Notes: a model not told the origin generated them from the sequence alone. A DNA stretch of 64,000 nt from Prosapia bicincta (GCA_036971475.1 JBAIZL010000006.1:11972705-12036704); one strand, 5' to 3'. Numbered from the stretch's first letter, positions 34,860-49,826 are shown. Numbers and translations are program-made.

Positions 34860-37800
34860 TCGTTAGATTTAGACTTAATATGGTCGCCTCAATACTGAAG
34901 CAGGTCACCTCTGATTCGGAAGGAGGTAATTTAGAGCTAGATCCTTTTAATTGTTTGTTTAGTTGTTTTTAAGATAGATTTAGTTACCTCTTACAGGCGG
35001 AACTAAAGTTTTCCAAAGAATTTAAGGAGACCTCTCAACGTTAAACATCCTTCGCTTCTTACTAGCATTATTGATGGTTCCAATTATGTGACCAATAAAA
35101 ACAGGATTAAACGGTACACCCGGATACCTACAAATATACTAAAAATTAAATTATCAAAGAGAAGTTGACATCATAATTATTGGGTTTCCATTTATGTAAA
35201 TGAAATTAATATTGATAAAGAAAAACTTGATCTTATTCATAACACCTAACGTCTTTCAAATATATGTTCATGATTTATCATAAATGGATAAGGTAGACAC
35301 GTACTAAATCATTGTGAGCGAGGCTATACTAAATTTAAAAAAAAAATTAGATAATGTAAGTTAATATAAATTTATATCGATAATTTCAGGCATATGTTAT
35401 TTTACGGAATTTTTAACTCATCTTCCAAAACTTGGACCAACTACAGTTTCTAATCTGTGCTTTACAGTCGTTGTTATGTGGAAATTTTTACCAACATTAA
35501 GGTTCAATTGTATTTTGTCATCAAGTTTTTTCATGAAACACAAATAAAAATACAATTTAAAAAATGTATTTTGATTCCACTTCCTTTTAAGTGACAAGAT
35601 ATGGTTTTCCTTTATAAAAACCTTCCATTAGGAAAATTAATTTAATCAAAACTCATTTCAAGCTTTGATCGAAAACTGTTTATCAATGTTCGTTTTAAAA
35701 TTTCCCTTATGCCTCTCTCGTCAATATTCTTCGCTGCTACGTTAACGTGAGGTAATTTTTACATACCTATATAGAATGCCCTAGGAATGCAATTTTGAGC
35801 AACGGTTACTCATTTCGTCACACTTTATTTGGAACAAGATATTTGTTTACTATTAATTGTAAATGATCCTCTAAAAATTTACGTTTTCCTTAAACTATAA
35901 AATAATTTATAGTATAACAATAATGAAGTTGAATAGTTCGAACCCATAACGTAGTTGTTACGTTTTATTAAATAAATAATACCCCTGTTGAATAATAAAT
36001 CAGAAGGGTATTAAGGTACTGTAACGTTTAGGAAACAAATTTGTTATTCTCATCACGTCTGTAAACAATATTACATTGGTTGTAAAATACAAGTACACTC
36101 AAAACAATAATTTAAAACTTTTAAACAAATCCCAATGACATAACCCACCAGTAAGGGGATTGTAATAAATTCATCTAAAATATTTATATATTAAAATATA
36201 TATTAAAAAACATTAACAAAACTGAGAAAACAACGAAATGGTTATATTTTGAATGATATTTCATTTGAGTAAACATGTATATCAGCATATACATTTTAAA
36301 TAATGACACAGGGAGACCCAAAAGTATCGTTATATATTTGGTAATTGGTTTTAATACACCCGCTAGGCTACTTGTACAAAAGTCCAATATTCTATTTTCT
36401 ACAATCTTTCTGATAGTTTCATAGATTGTAATCATGTTTTCCATGTTTTGCATTAAACCCCATGAGGTATAACTCATGTGTAAATCTCTCATTAAATATA
36501 CTACAAGGTTGTTAATTGATTTAGGACAAGAAGAATCTCAATTTCCAGCAAATATTTATATATGTAATTTGGAGGGGCTTCCTTCCGTCACACAGAAAAT
36601 TCATTTATTATTATTCGAATATGGTATATTTAACTTTTGCAATGAGGTTTGTTTAGATATATCTCAGTTAATATTTCATCTCCACTTTTTCTTCTCCATA
36701 TGACAGCCTTGAATGTTTTCTTGCTGATACTTGAACATTCAAAGTGCAGAAATAAAAACTATGGGTATCAAACGGCGTCACAAGCATTTATTTTACTAAA
36801 TGTTGAAATCAGACAGACGTTACAAAACTAAACTGATAAGGAACGCATACAATCTTTCTATTGGATCTTGTCTGCAATAAAGTGAAATAAGATCATGCTC
36901 TCGCAAATTTTATTTAATGAGATAAAGGAAAGCTTTATAAATAAAAATCTTATTTTCAATACCATGGATAAGGGTAAAACTTTTGAACTATCTTTTTTTC
37001 ATATTTTATACTTTGGGAGCCCCAACCAAAGTCCCCAAACCTTATACCTTAAGTCCCCAACAAAGTTGTATGAGTATTAGACTTCATATAGGGTAGAACA
37101 ACTAATGGTACCCGTGCGAATCCTACTATGTTAAAAGAACCTAAATATCAATCATATAACTAAGACTATCAGTTACATGTATAATTATATAAGGGAGAAC
37201 ATGTGATATAAGAGGTGATTATATGGTATCATAACGTTGACTCCCGCCAGAGCACCCATTTTCTTCAATTGGTAGGCCAGGTAGCAATTTTTATAGTATG
37301 GTTTTCAAACACGTAGTCACGCAGAGTTGGGCTTACAAGGCCTCTAATCGGGAAGGCTTAACATGCGGAAGTTAAACCTTTAAAGGTAAATTCATTTAGA
37401 TAGATGCATATACTCCATTATAGATTCTTACAATTTTCTGTCTATATTTGTATTCTCACTAAAAGGTTTCGTAGGTCCTGCCTTTCCCCCATTTTCTTCT
37501 TAATATCTTATGGTTATTATATTTTCCCACATACTAGAATACGGTTTCTCTAAAAGTATAAATGTTTCTGTTTCTGTACATCAGTCTGTAAAGGCGGACT
37601 ATTTCACAAGTACAAATCCAATTTAGAGCAATTATCGCACACTACAGGAATATTTGGAGCTCTGAACGAACTCTAAATACTTTGAATTTCTGGCTCTAGG
37701 GATACATAATTAACATTTATTAATGTTTTTATTTGTATTTATTCAATATATTTCTATCAATAATAACATTGACTACCGAATCATTGTTTTTATAAATTAA

Positions 37801-39540
37801 GGGATTTATAAATGTTAAATATTTCAAATTCAATTAGAAATAAAATGTATTTAAAATATGGTTAGGTATTCAACGTGCTCTTTTGACGGCAATTTTCAAA
37901 ACATTTGAAGTTATAAAAACATCATCTGAATTTATACTATTATTATATCCAGAACGCAAATTCTTATGGTTAAAATAAGATCTATATATTCTGTGTTTAT
38001 ATGAATGAATACACTTTCTAGAATAAGTGAAAAATTTAAAACGCATAGTAAAATTTAGATACATTTTTTTTCTACGAGTTTATATGTTATATAAACTCAC
38101 AAAATAAAATTGGACTCAGAATCATAAAAGGTTTTATAATGAAAGGTATTCCTTACATAATAAAATGTGTCCTTAGAAATGTTTGTGTGTAATTAGGAAA
38201 AGGAACGAGGTAAAACACTTTACCAGGTTCGCTGGTGCTTTAGATATCGAGAAGATTAAACCTTGTTGTAGAAAAACCTTATAAAGCGAGACTCTATGTG
38301 ATGGAATAATTCCTTCCAGCACAAAGGATAAAGGCGTTTTACAGCAGCTCGTCCGAGAATAGGTAGGCCCTACGATAAATACTTTTTAAGAAAAATACGC
38401 TAGAGTTATAAAGAGTAAGGTCAAAATAGAACTCTATAAAGTATATTTCCTTCAGGCGAATGTAAAATATCCAAGTAGTTTAAGAAATGTATCGTAAAAT
38501 ATGTATTAGTCCATAACGTACTTTAAACATATGTAAAAGGTTCCAAGAAAGAATGAAATTTAACTGAGATGGGCTTCAAACTATTGACAATAATTCTCAG
38601 ATTGCATTTTAATTATAAAAATATAATTTTAACAATATAAATATATTATGCATCGGAATCAAGACAGCTTACTCAAATCGCGGTACTAAATTTGTAATAC
38701 TGTATCAATACAATAAAACAATTATCGTTTCACGAATCATTATGTGAAGATAACAAAAAGGGAAAGCAACAAGTTAGTTTGCCAATAAAATAGAGAAGCA
38801 TGAATGACCAAACCAAAGAAAATATTTCACTATATCGAAATGTAAATACGAAAAACCACTGCGTTTACGCTGATTGCAAATATGTGCAGGTACAAAGCTT
38901 ATGCATTCACTTGGTTAACACGATAATACGATGATTGCTGGAAATGAGATACTTAATGGGTCTCTTAATTAAAACAGAAGGAACTTGGATGTTTTGTTTG
39001 TGAGCGATTCTCAAGAGTGGAATAAATTAAATAGAAGTGGACTTTAATTAAACTATTATGCATTAATTGGCTGAAATGCTATTGGCTAAAAGCAGTGGTA
39101 CTAGACATTGATCATTAGTTAAATCTTGAAGCTCGTGATTATAGAATGAAGAAAAACATAAATTTCAACCCAAATGCTTAGGTACGTTCGAAAAAATGCT
39201 TCCATTTGTACAACATTGTTAACAGAAATATTCTACTTTCATCTCCAATCATATTCACACTTTTGTATTAAATAATTATTTTTTCGAACACAGTGTGTGA
39301 TAAGTACTCAACTGACCATCTTATTCTTACAATACTCAACTCTTAGGATAAGAAATGTGTTTGATAAAATGTTATGTAATTTTAAATTAAAACTTCTATT
39401 GAACTAGCAATGTACGAGATGGTTTTTTAAAAGTTTCTATTAAATACTGATTTTATAAAAATTTAAAATTAAACTCATTTGTCCATAGCTATAGGTCATA
39501 TTCTATTATTTTGGTTCTTATTAAAAGGATATCCGAATGT
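34860..39540. other. AT-rich gene-free stretch
   Basis: No supportable gene, apart from the weak minus-strand frame noted at 36184-36492. Several short frames overlap on opposite strands without domains. Confidence 0.5.
36184..36492 (-). CDS. Unrecognised 102-codon frame, weak
   Basis: A minus-strand frame whose C-terminal half is hydrophobic (one or two possible membrane segments, ending in a Phe/Ile/Asn-rich tail) and whose N-terminal half is amphipathic. The frame stays open about 17 codons above its first ATG. I do not recognise a family. It could be an exon of a membrane protein or a chance frame. Confidence 0.2.
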   Translation of the reverse strand: MRDLHMSYTSWGLMQNMENMITIYETIRKIVENRILDFCTSSLAGVLKPITKYITILLGLPVSLFKMYMLIYMFTQMKYHSKYNHFVVFSVLLMFFNIYFNI

Positions 39541-39544
39541 ATTA

Positions 39545-40534
39545 CTGAAAAATAATAAGAAATAATAAAGGAATAGCGGCTAATACGAGTAGATACAAAT
39601 TCACCTGGTACAGATGACGTCAGACATTATCTTATGTGTGGCCGATACTTTTGATACAGAACCTTAATTTACTTACTTTTCACGTTTGACTACGATTGAG
39701 GCGTATATTTGACACGTTTAGTAAAAGATACAGAAATGAAAGCTAACCAATGGCAGTTTACAACTAGGACAGCTAGACACTGTATTTAATTTGTATCAAG
39801 TCTAGCCTAGGACCTCATAAATGTTGTCAATCTTGTATTGAATTGTTTGCTTCAAGAGAGTTTATTTTCTGACGTTTCACGCACAAGACTAGACATCTGT
39901 GATTTTAAAGGAATAATTTCGACTCTCTAAACTTAGAGGATGAATAGAGAAACATAAAAATTAGCGTAATAATGTGTACCTACGAAAAGAACAATAAAAG
40001 TGGGAGCCTAGAGTCTAAAACCAACTACAAATCCTAAGTAACTTTTAATTTGTTTCTACTAATAATGATTAAAATATTCAAATAAGAAATATTGAAGTAA
40101 CTAAGTTACAAAATACGAAATACAAATATTGCAGCCGTTTTGGTTTTAATTTCAAGGTTATTCGAATATTTGACCAATAAGGAATAATAAACATTAAAGA
40201 CAAAAGGTGATTATAGGTAAGAACAAAATCCCCTGGTACAGATAACATCTCACATAATCCTATGTGCGACTGTTATTTAAAATATAGTACCTTAACTACA
40301 CCCACTCTCCAATGGAGACAATAATTGAAGCGTATATTTGACAAGTTTAGTAAAGTTAGAGAAATGAAAGCTAACAGATTGAAGTTTATGAGGTAGGGCA
40401 GCTGTAATTTTGACATTCATTTATTGATTTGCTTGCTTCGAGAGAGTTTATTTTTTGATATGTTACGTATAAAACTAGGCGTCTGTGTTTTCTTAGGGAT
40501 AATAATCGACTCTCGAAACCTACACTGTAAATAA

Positions 40535-40585
<51 letters not shown>

Positions 40586-40935
40586 CTATATATATATATT
40601 TATTGTCATTGATCTTCTGTTAGACAACTAATACAACTACACATAATATAATATTATATAAGTTTTATGTCAACTGGAGTGAGAAGCTCAGTATCGGTTT
40701 AATTTGGTGTCTGTAAGTAGTTATTGTTTTTTTTTGTGTGAAGATATGTAGATACTGTTTATTATTAGTAAATAAATTTGTACAATCAAATGAAAAATAA
40801 AAGTAGGAGCCTAGAATCTAAACTCAAATAAAATCTTCAGTAAATTTGAAATTGTTTCTACGTATGATGAGAACACTAACGAAATAACAAATAATGAAAT
40901 AACTAAGGTGCATAATCACAAATACAAATATTGCA
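39545..40935. repeat. ~620-bp tandem duplication; second copy split by (TA)n
   Basis: The copy at about 39545-40165 is repeated at about 40170-40935. Shared blocks in order include 'cctggtacagat-ac', 'gaggcgtatatttgacacg' / 'gaagcgtatatttgacaag', 'agaaatgaaagctaac', 'agagagtttatttt' and 'gtgggagcctagagtctaaa' / 'gtaggagcctagaatctaaa'. The second copy carries an extra segment of about 260 bp (about 40530-40790) that begins with a (TA)n tract. Confidence 0.8.
40537..40583. repeat. (TA)n microsatellite
   Basis: Uninterrupted TA dinucleotides at the start of the segment that splits the second duplicated copy. Confidence 0.95.
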
Positions 40936-42124
40936 CTAGTATAAAAAATATAAAATTTAGTGCTTTATAAGTGAGCATATTAGACGTGAGTAATTATTTC
41001 GTACCCGCTTGTGCCCGCGGCGTACATGTAATCAGAACCGCAATGGGTCAAATAAATAGAAGACAAAAAATCCTCTTGTACTTGGTAATTGGTTAATGCA
41101 GAGGTTAGCAGTAGAAAGATGCTTCTTATTGTAGATCTGATATTAATAAAAATAAAGAAATGTGTCCGTGTTTTATGGTTTTATCCAATTAATCGAATTG
41201 GAGGTATAATTTTAAAATATTAACTTAGAATTACCAGAATCCAATATGATATTATTGTATGTAAGAAGTCAAACACTTTTAGCTACCGGATACACAGGAA
41301 ACATTGAGATTGTTTGGTCAATGTGTGATCGTATAATACGAATAACATAATGGAACGTACAATAAATATAGATCATACCTAGTTTAGGTTAGTTTGGACA
41401 TAAGACATTAAACAATGTTATAAATACTTGCAATTGTATTATATAATAAATTTGTACTAATTACATTTTATAACACATATTAGTGTAAGGTTGAAAACGG
41501 CGATTTGTAACGAAAACATATTTTTCAAAATTACGGCAAAAAGACTAGATGAAGCGATATACCCGACAAACATTAGAAAAACAACAACAGAGTCGATGTT
41601 TTGAAAGGAAATGTAATCTGACACTTAACAAAGAAAAGCTCTTACAAACATTGTCAGATGGCTTTGTCACTGAAAGGTTTACTCATGCGGAAACTTTTGA
41701 AGCGAGTACAAATTTATGGCTCTATGTAAACTATTTATTGATGATATTGTAGTTGGTTTAAGTCCCCTATATCTATATCCTATCCTATATCCACTATATC
41801 TTGAGTTACTATCCTATCCATATTCAACTAATGAAGAGAAAAAAGATACTGAGCATGATAAATATGAGGAACAATTTAATAACTAAAAAGGATTCGTTTA
41901 AAACTATAGTAAATCTGTAAACTATTTAAAATATATTTGACAACAATCATAGTGAATATGAAAGTAAATAGTCATAGTCATATGATTATATGACCATCAT
42001 AAAGAGGAATATATATTACTCATTACTGACATTCAATTAAAAATGTGATTTAACAGATCATACCAAAAAACATTCCTAGTTATCAACAAATACTGATTTT
42101 AAGTAGCAAATACTTTTTATTAGG
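40936..42124. other. AT-rich gene-free stretch
   Basis: No supportable gene. A 67-codon frame at 41549-41752 is basic and Gln-rich at its start but has no recognisable domain. Confidence 0.5.
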
Positions 42125-42450
42125 AAGTTACAATTAATATAAATAACATCACAAGCTACGCGTTAAAAAGCGGTTTTACTACTTCAACTATAACATAAAA
42201 TCGACTATTTTATAAAAACATATGTCATCACTTATTTTGAACGAAATAATATGAAGGAACTATATTGCATACATTTCCCCTTTTGTAAAATCGCTTTCTT
42301 CCATATAAAAATTAATATTAGTAACTCAATTTATTAAATGAATTCATTTTTGAAAAAACGTTTGTAAAAAAGTATAAAAAAATGTATTTGAACTTGAGTG
42401 GATGAATGAAAAGTATTTTACTAACGATTGCAATTCTGAACAAGAATATA
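42125..42450. repeat. Dispersed repeat family, copy 3
   Basis: It carries the same ordered blocks as 22.3 and 22.8 kb ('ataaaatcgactattttat', 'tgtcatcacttatttt', 'cccttttgtaaaatcgc', 'actaacgattgcaat', 'ctgaacaagaatat'). Confidence 0.65.
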
Positions 42451-43787
42451 TCAGGACAGTTTGAACTATCAGAAGGCATTAAAAAAAGGTTTGTTAAAAT
42501 AAAATGGTAAAAAAGTTTTAATGTCTAAATATAAGTAATGATTTTTTTTTATTCTTTACTTTTTAAATATAGTTAAAAGAACAATTAAAATATGTTTGTG
42601 ACCTTGTTTAAATACCATGGGTATTTTGTATTGCTTTAAATATATTATATTCATTATTTGATGAACATTTTAAACTTGTTTAGTACAAGGAAACAAAATA
42701 CTAGGAATTAAGATGCAGATTTAAACGGCACGTCAATATTGACGTTTCACAAAAGTTTTAAAATTGCAGATCGTCTAACGATTTGTACAACTCGGAAAAA
42801 AAAAACAAAATAAAATATTTTACACGAAAGCCTCGAAACAAGGTTCCCTAACAAGTTATATTTTACATCAATTCAACCCTGGTATAATACTTAAGGGGAT
42901 AAATGTTAAAGTAACACTACTGCTCTTGAAGAGGTGCTTTATATAGCCTTTCAATGTGCCAGTCTTCAATAAAATCAAAGTCAGCTTTTCAATCCCACTT
43001 GTTGTATTTTATTTTTAATCCTAATTATTTTTATTATTAGGATATTATTCTAAAGTTATTTTGTATGAAACAATATCAAGTAAAACCCTAACCTACATTT
43101 GTTGCATAACCCGATGCAATTAAAAACCGGGTATATTGAAGATATACTAAGAAAGTTGTGATAATTAGATCTTTGGTTAAGTAATTCTGATGGTTTGCCT
43201 TATAGTCAAATCTAATTATCTTTGAGCTCATATAGGTAATTTTATTTCTGTCTATCGTAAGTTTATCTTATAGGGTGTTACTTGTAGTGTTGTTTGCCTC
43301 AAATTAGTATTACATATTCACATTTTAAGTATGTTTCTCAAATTGTAAGTGTCTTCTACAGTAGATTCATTATCGTCTTGAATGTATTTCTTTTAAATTA
43401 AAGTTTTATTCATTCTTATAATTATTTTTTGCACTTCATATCATTGTAAGTCGTACTAAATTGATTTAATATGTTTTGCCTTAGGATTGTCTTAACGAGA
43501 TTCAAGACTAAACGTTTTCTATAATTCATCCCAATACAATGAAGGAAAATCCAAGCTTTATGTTTCTTTTAAATCAGCCAAACCTTTACTTTTTATTAAA
43601 ACTACTTTCAATGTTATTAAAGTTTATCACTCGTCATTAAAACAAGGTTGCGTCATGTTTTAACATTAATTTCTTTGTCAAAGTAACAAATTAAAAAGAA
43701 ATTTAGTTAAAGAATAGATTAATTTTAACTGATCATGTCCGAAAAATTTTATCAACTTTTTTGATACAATATATGGGAAATCCGATT

Positions 43788-43859
<72 letters not shown>

Positions 43860-44417
43860 GCTTTATTTCTAATAATTGTTTATTTTCCTGGATTATTTGT
43901 GATTACATACGTTTTAGATTATTTGTGACCAAGACTGTACCTTTAACTACTTAAATTGTACAGTTTCTCAAATTGTATAATATTAACTACAACTAAGTAT
44001 GTATAAAGCAAGAGAGGAATCAACAGACAAAGTAATGATTCAAACCAACTCTGACCTATTCACTTAATGTAGGTTAAACCTCAGGTAGGATCTACTTGCA
44101 ACGAATCAGCGGCAATTTAACAGTCACGGGAGAGCAACAATGTAGTATCTGTGATCATTAACAGATTAAACACTCTATCCTAATTCAGCAAACCTAACGA
44201 GAACCGGTTGAGTTCGACCTGTTTCAACAGTCTTAATTTCAGTTATTTTTAATTTCAGATTATTTTTTTCCTTTTTAAAATATGAAAGCGTTAGAAAATC
44301 AGTATCGTGGAGGGATGTTAACTTTCAATATATAAATACTGCCATATCTTAATGAAAATGTCTGGGGTCACAGTATGTCCAACCCAATATTTAAGTATAA
44401 AATCAAAATTTATATAT

Positions 44418-44493
<76 letters not shown>

Positions 44494-45490
44494 GTATAAT
44501 ATTAATATCTGTATGTCGTTTAAGTGTTACTTTGGAGGCAATTTTTATTCTTAAAATGTTTTATAGTATTTTGGTTTATACTTTAATGGAATGTTTCGAT
44601 TAGAATTTATTTTCAATACAAATATTAGAACCCCAATACCATAAACATAATACAAAATAACTGATATTGCAAGTTAGCCAGGAATAAACTCTTGTGTATA
44701 TTTCCGGTAATTCTTCTTGTGTAGAGAGTACTAATCATGACAACAGTCTAGTCATCAGTCTAGTGAGGCAGTCTAGTTAGTAACTTATTGTTTTATAGAT
44801 TGTAATTTCGTAATAAGACCCTCTATAATGTTGAGGAATAGGACCCGTGATAATGATGGCATGGTCATCGAAAAGTACACAAAAGTCTTAAAATTAAGTA
44901 ACTTGTTATTAGCTTTTTAAAATAAATTTTGTGCTATAAGTTGTGGTTTCCAATATTATTATTGCGATATATTGTACCACTGTGCTCTTGATATTGAACG
45001 AGTAGAATAAATTTACATTTTAATAATAATACAAATTATTTGAATCATTTTCACTTTAAAATATATTTTAATATCAAGCAACATTTTCTAAATTCTAAAA
45101 CCAGGCAAAGACAACCATCTGAATCTAAGAAATCGATACTCATCTTTTGTATTAGTCATAAAACTGGTGATAAAACTCTAAAGTTAACGTGTAAAGAACT
45201 CAACACAATACGAGAACTATAAAGTTTTCCTTAGAAGCTATTTAAAGCGATAGAGACTTAAGAGTGCTTACTTTATCTATCAGCACCTCTACAATCTTGT
45301 TACTCCTAAACGTAAAATAAATCATGGAAAATGATTTTTCATATATTTACATAAAAATTCAATGTTTCTAATGATTTAACCTGCTTTAATAGACATTGAG
45401 ATATCTATTACATACCCCTCAAACTGAGTACAAAGATCTTTATCCGGGAAACAGATATTAATATTTGAATGGTCAAATATAGGGGTAAAA

Positions 45491-45573
<83 letters not shown>

Positions 45574-47116
45574 AATGGAATGACATGAGATCATCTGCAC
45601 ATAGGTGATGTGATTTCCAACGAGTGAATCTGATTGGTGGGTGATCCGGATTGCCTTCACAGTGGTGGTTGACACGAGGATGTGCCAGGAATTAAAAATA
45701 ATGTTTTATAGGTTGCGTTCAACAGTTAATCCTGATCGCAAAACCGTTACTCTACATCTTCCCTATTTTAAAGATCTATCATCCAGATGAGATTTTTTAT
45801 TATTGTTCAGCTGCTACAAGCCAGAGCCAAAATTTCGAGTATTTTCTCAATATAAAATTGACTCCAACTTCTTTGAGTTCGCACCCTTTATCCCAGTGTT
45901 GTTACAATAGGCTTAATCAGATATACTACTTGACATATTGTAATTCGTAAATCATGACAAAAACCTAAAATATATAGCAATAAGTTAAATAAATATTAAT
46001 GTTCTACATTTGATATTGTCTTCGTTTCGGTTAATCATTAATTCAATTTCAGTCTTTTGGTTCAAAGTTTTTATATTCTGTTACTTTTCACCTGTAATTT
46101 ATTAAAAGACAGTATTTAAATACCGGTTAAATAATTGTGATAAATTTGACTTAATGCTCTTCAACCATTTGTCTTAAATATATTAAATACAAACCTCTAT
46201 ATTTTGCAGTGAAAAATATAGTGTCACCGTTTATTCTGCAATAGATGTACCAAAAAAATCGTTTTTTTTAAAATGCTGTTAGCTTCCCATGTTGTATATG
46301 TTAGCACTTCTTATTTTATACTAGATGTAATTTATTTGAACTAATAATATATAAAAATGTGATATATGTGTTAAAATCACAGAATTCGGTACAAACCAAA
46401 TATTTTTGCTTTGAAATGTTGCATATGACATCATCATAGGTATTTAATGCCAGTTTGATGACACTATAAAATAAACGCATACACACACACACACACACAC
46501 ACAAATATAGACACACACACCATTTTAGCCTAGAAAATTTACTTTTTACTTTTGTGGATAAAAAGTTGCATAATGTATGGATTCAGAGATTTTGTTACAA
46601 ACAAAGCTTGGCAAAAGAACTCCTTATGGCATTATTTCACACATTGTCTGTGAGGCTAACCAGCGTTTTTGTGTTACATTACCCCCACGCATGGTCATAC
46701 CACTGAGTCGTTCGTGTTAATTTGGAAAAGAAACTGATTTAATTAACCCTTTTCATTTTATGCAATATTCGCTGTTATAATATTTTTCTTAAGATTTATA
46801 ATTCGTATCGTTAACACTTCCTTCTCCAACAATTAACATAAATAGATATTTATAATTTGTGATTGATAAATATCATGGTTTAATTTTATTTCTTTAAATT
46901 TAAAAAAGGTAACAAAATAAATTCTATATTTCTTTCATATAAAGTGTATTAAGGACTATATGCAAGACCAATGTTAATAATGTTATAGGAAGAAGTTTTA
47001 GGTTCAAAACCTTTTAGTCTAATATTTTTAAGCTGTTTATACTTTCTCGTTTAATGATTTTTAATATTTATTTTATATGTTTTAATCCATTATTGTAATA
47101 TCGCATATGCTGAGAA

Positions 47117-47171
<55 letters not shown>

Positions 47172-48813
47172 TTAAGAAAAACCTTGATACAAATTGTGAC
47201 CAATAAATATTTCAGTTTAGATAATTTAACTCGAACAAATGCTAAAAAGGTTGAGTATCGAGTCAAAGAAGGGTATTTATTAAATACAACGTTTTGGCAA
47301 CCAAATCGCTGCAGTTAGCCAACCTGTGTATGAAAAACAAAGGCCTTTCATTAACATTACTCATTTGAACTTGATAAGGTTTGATATGATCAACGAACTA
47401 TTTACATAATCTCTGCGCTAGTGAAAAAAAAATATTTAACACGATTTTCAACCGGTATATCGTTTATTGAATAAATATTGCAACGTAAAGAACATGAAAC
47501 AGTTTGAAATAATCCGAGCGCATAAAAATAAATATATAAAAAACAACACTCCATGTATAGAAAATCCTTTTTACAATCTAGTTATAATAAAGGTTTAAAA
47601 AGGTATAACATCTTGGAAAAGTAAACTTCTGAAGGATTCTAAGAGTTTATAGTTTGTAGTTGTAATAATATAAACAATAAATTAGAAGAGAAAAGTGAAG
47701 AGGGAAGTATACAATATGAGGCCAAATTAATAGTAGAAAGTGAATTTGGATCACAAAGATCTGTTTCAAACATTGAGAGATTAAATGGAGTTCTTAACGT
47801 TGAACTTAAGAAAATTGTTATGGTAGAATTTGGTTTATTAAAAAAGATAAAACGTATTGGTTAAAACATCGAAGTACTTTTCATAATAAATTTTGAAAGA
47901 TAATTTAAAATCATCACATATCTCTTATAGACATCGGAACAAAGTAAGACCTAATTGTACGCCAAAAAGATATATATTTTCACGCAAGAAAACTCTAATT
48001 GTTATCGATATGATCTTTCTAGGGTTTAAATACATCACTAACATATAATCTACCTTTCATATTTTAGAAATATATAGAAAACAGGTACAGGGCTATAAAT
48101 GTTCTACCTGTACTACATTATTATATGTTATTTTAACTTGTCGGAAACATTATTAAATTGAATTACTACTAAGCATCATTATTAATAGTAGACAATAAAC
48201 ATAGACCCTTACTACTTGCTAGAAACCTTTTGTATGCAAATATCAGAGGATATCATAACGTTAGATACATAATAAACAAAAATACATTTAATTTATCAAG
48301 AAACCATCAAAAAAGTGTTGTTTTAAAAAACTCCTAATGTTATTAATTTATATTACCTTGAAAATTATATGAATCCAAATGTGAACAATTTATGATTGTT
48401 TTTTGCTTCAGTTACATTGTTCTAAAGCAGAAAGAAAATCTGTGATTAGAAACGATATCGAAAAAAAATTTTACATTTTATTTTGTGTTTTATTCATCAC
48501 TTCTGAAAAGTGATCTCAATTTGCGGTAATCTTTAGTGGTAAATTTAAGTTTAGTAATTTATTTTGAAATATTTATGTATTTTTGATAGGTGATTGTTCC
48601 ATGACTTTTGCCACACAATCGATAGTAAAAACATATTGAATAATATTGTTGGCATTTTTGTAGTAGTTAGGTAACCAAACGTACCGACTGTAGAACATCA
48701 ACTATTTACAAATTAAAACTAAATGCCTAACTAATGAAGAATTATCGAAAAATTAAAACCTGCTAGAGTCGGTATATACAGTCTATAATCACCCAAAAGC
48801 AATTAAGAACTCA
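42451..48813. other. AT-rich gene-free stretch with several (TA)n tracts
   Basis: No supportable gene. It contains (TA)n tracts at about 43790-43858, 44410-44492, 45489-45572 and 47119-47166 and a (CA)n tract at about 46480-46518. A short open stretch at 47713-47864 reads somewhat like protein ('NIERLNGVLNVELKK') but lacks a start and splice context. Confidence 0.55.
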
Positions 48814-49095
48814 TTGTATTTAACGCTGTTAAACCGTGTAGATAAATATGTTTTATTTGCATTGAATGTTGGCGGAATTGTGGTAACCGATACTTTGATG
48901 CTTAATTACAACGGTTATGTCCGTTCAAGGGAAATTCGCCCGTATTTGCCCCAACTATACTTCCTGATATACTTTATTCTATTTGAAATTAACTGTTCGT
49001 ATATATTGATTCATGAAATCCATGTTTGTAAAGGGAACACATATAAAATATTGAATAACATTATATACAATTTCTTATCAAGATTTGCCTGTTAA
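48814..49095 (+). pseudogene. Gustatory-receptor-like fragment
   Basis: A 93-codon frame (TTG at its upstream limit) with two hydrophobic stretches. It ends with a pattern 'F-E-I-N-C-S-Y-I-L...KILNNIIYNF', which resembles the fourth membrane segment and the 'R/K-x-x-x-LN' start of the second inner loop of insect gustatory receptors. It sits directly left of a clear receptor pseudo-exon. It is either an exon of a diverged receptor or a relic. I am not certain of the family. Confidence 0.4.
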
Positions 49096-49216
49096 AACTT
49101 ATGGAGCATTTGAAACATTTTTTTAAAATATAACGAAAACAGAAGTAAAAACGTTTTTTAACAATTCAGCGGCGGGCCACAATACCAGCATTGTGCCAGC
49201 AATTGTCTATTTCGTA

Positions 49217-49690
49217 ACGTTACTTGATGTTTATACTTAAGAACACCATCATACATATTCATAGATATTGCTTACTACCTAACTACTACATTGTATCAGT
49301 TGAACATCTGGCCAATGATGTATGTTAACTGTGCAACGAGAGATAGATGTTTATAAATTTTTTCAAAATTTGAGACAATTGACGATAGAATAAAGATACT
49401 TAAAATATAATACAGGGAATCAGAGAGATCCTACCTCATGTGGCTTCCAACCTTTCTGGAGATGTCTGTGCATAAAGTGTTTATCATTTACCATAGAGCG
49501 TACATCAGTGATATTTCTGGGATTGCAAATAATCTATAATAGCTGACGTTCATCCACGTACTGCCTCAAACCTGTTCACTTCTTCCCATGATTGCCTCTT
49601 GCGATGCCTCATCTTATAGTTTTAGAAATGCTAACGAAGCCAAACGGTTAAACTTGAGTCAGATTGATTTACAGAATAAAAGAGAATGGT
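49217..49690 (+). pseudogene. Disabled copy of a gustatory receptor first exon
   Basis: Nucleotide similarity to 52070-52490 of the receptor gene is obvious. Shared words are 'ctgtgcaacgaga', 'aaaatttgaga', 'attgacgatagaat', 'atacagggaatca', 'tttctggagatgtctg' and 'ttcttcccatgattgcc' versus 'cttctccctatgattgcc'. Here the reading frame is broken repeatedly by stops and indels: 'agatgtttataaatt' replaces an Arg-Phe-Leu stretch, and a tag follows 'ataatctataa'. The copy therefore predates the present and is non-functional. It implies a tandem array of receptor genes. Confidence 0.85.
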
Positions 49691-49822
49691 CAACCAGTAA
49701 ACAAATGGTAATTAGAAAATAAATGATTTTATTTGAGGAGACTACGTTACTGCAATTGTAAAGAACTGTTAACATAAAATAAATTCCTCATATTTATACT
49801 GTTGTTACTGCTTAATAGAACG

Positions 49823-49826
<4 letters not shown>

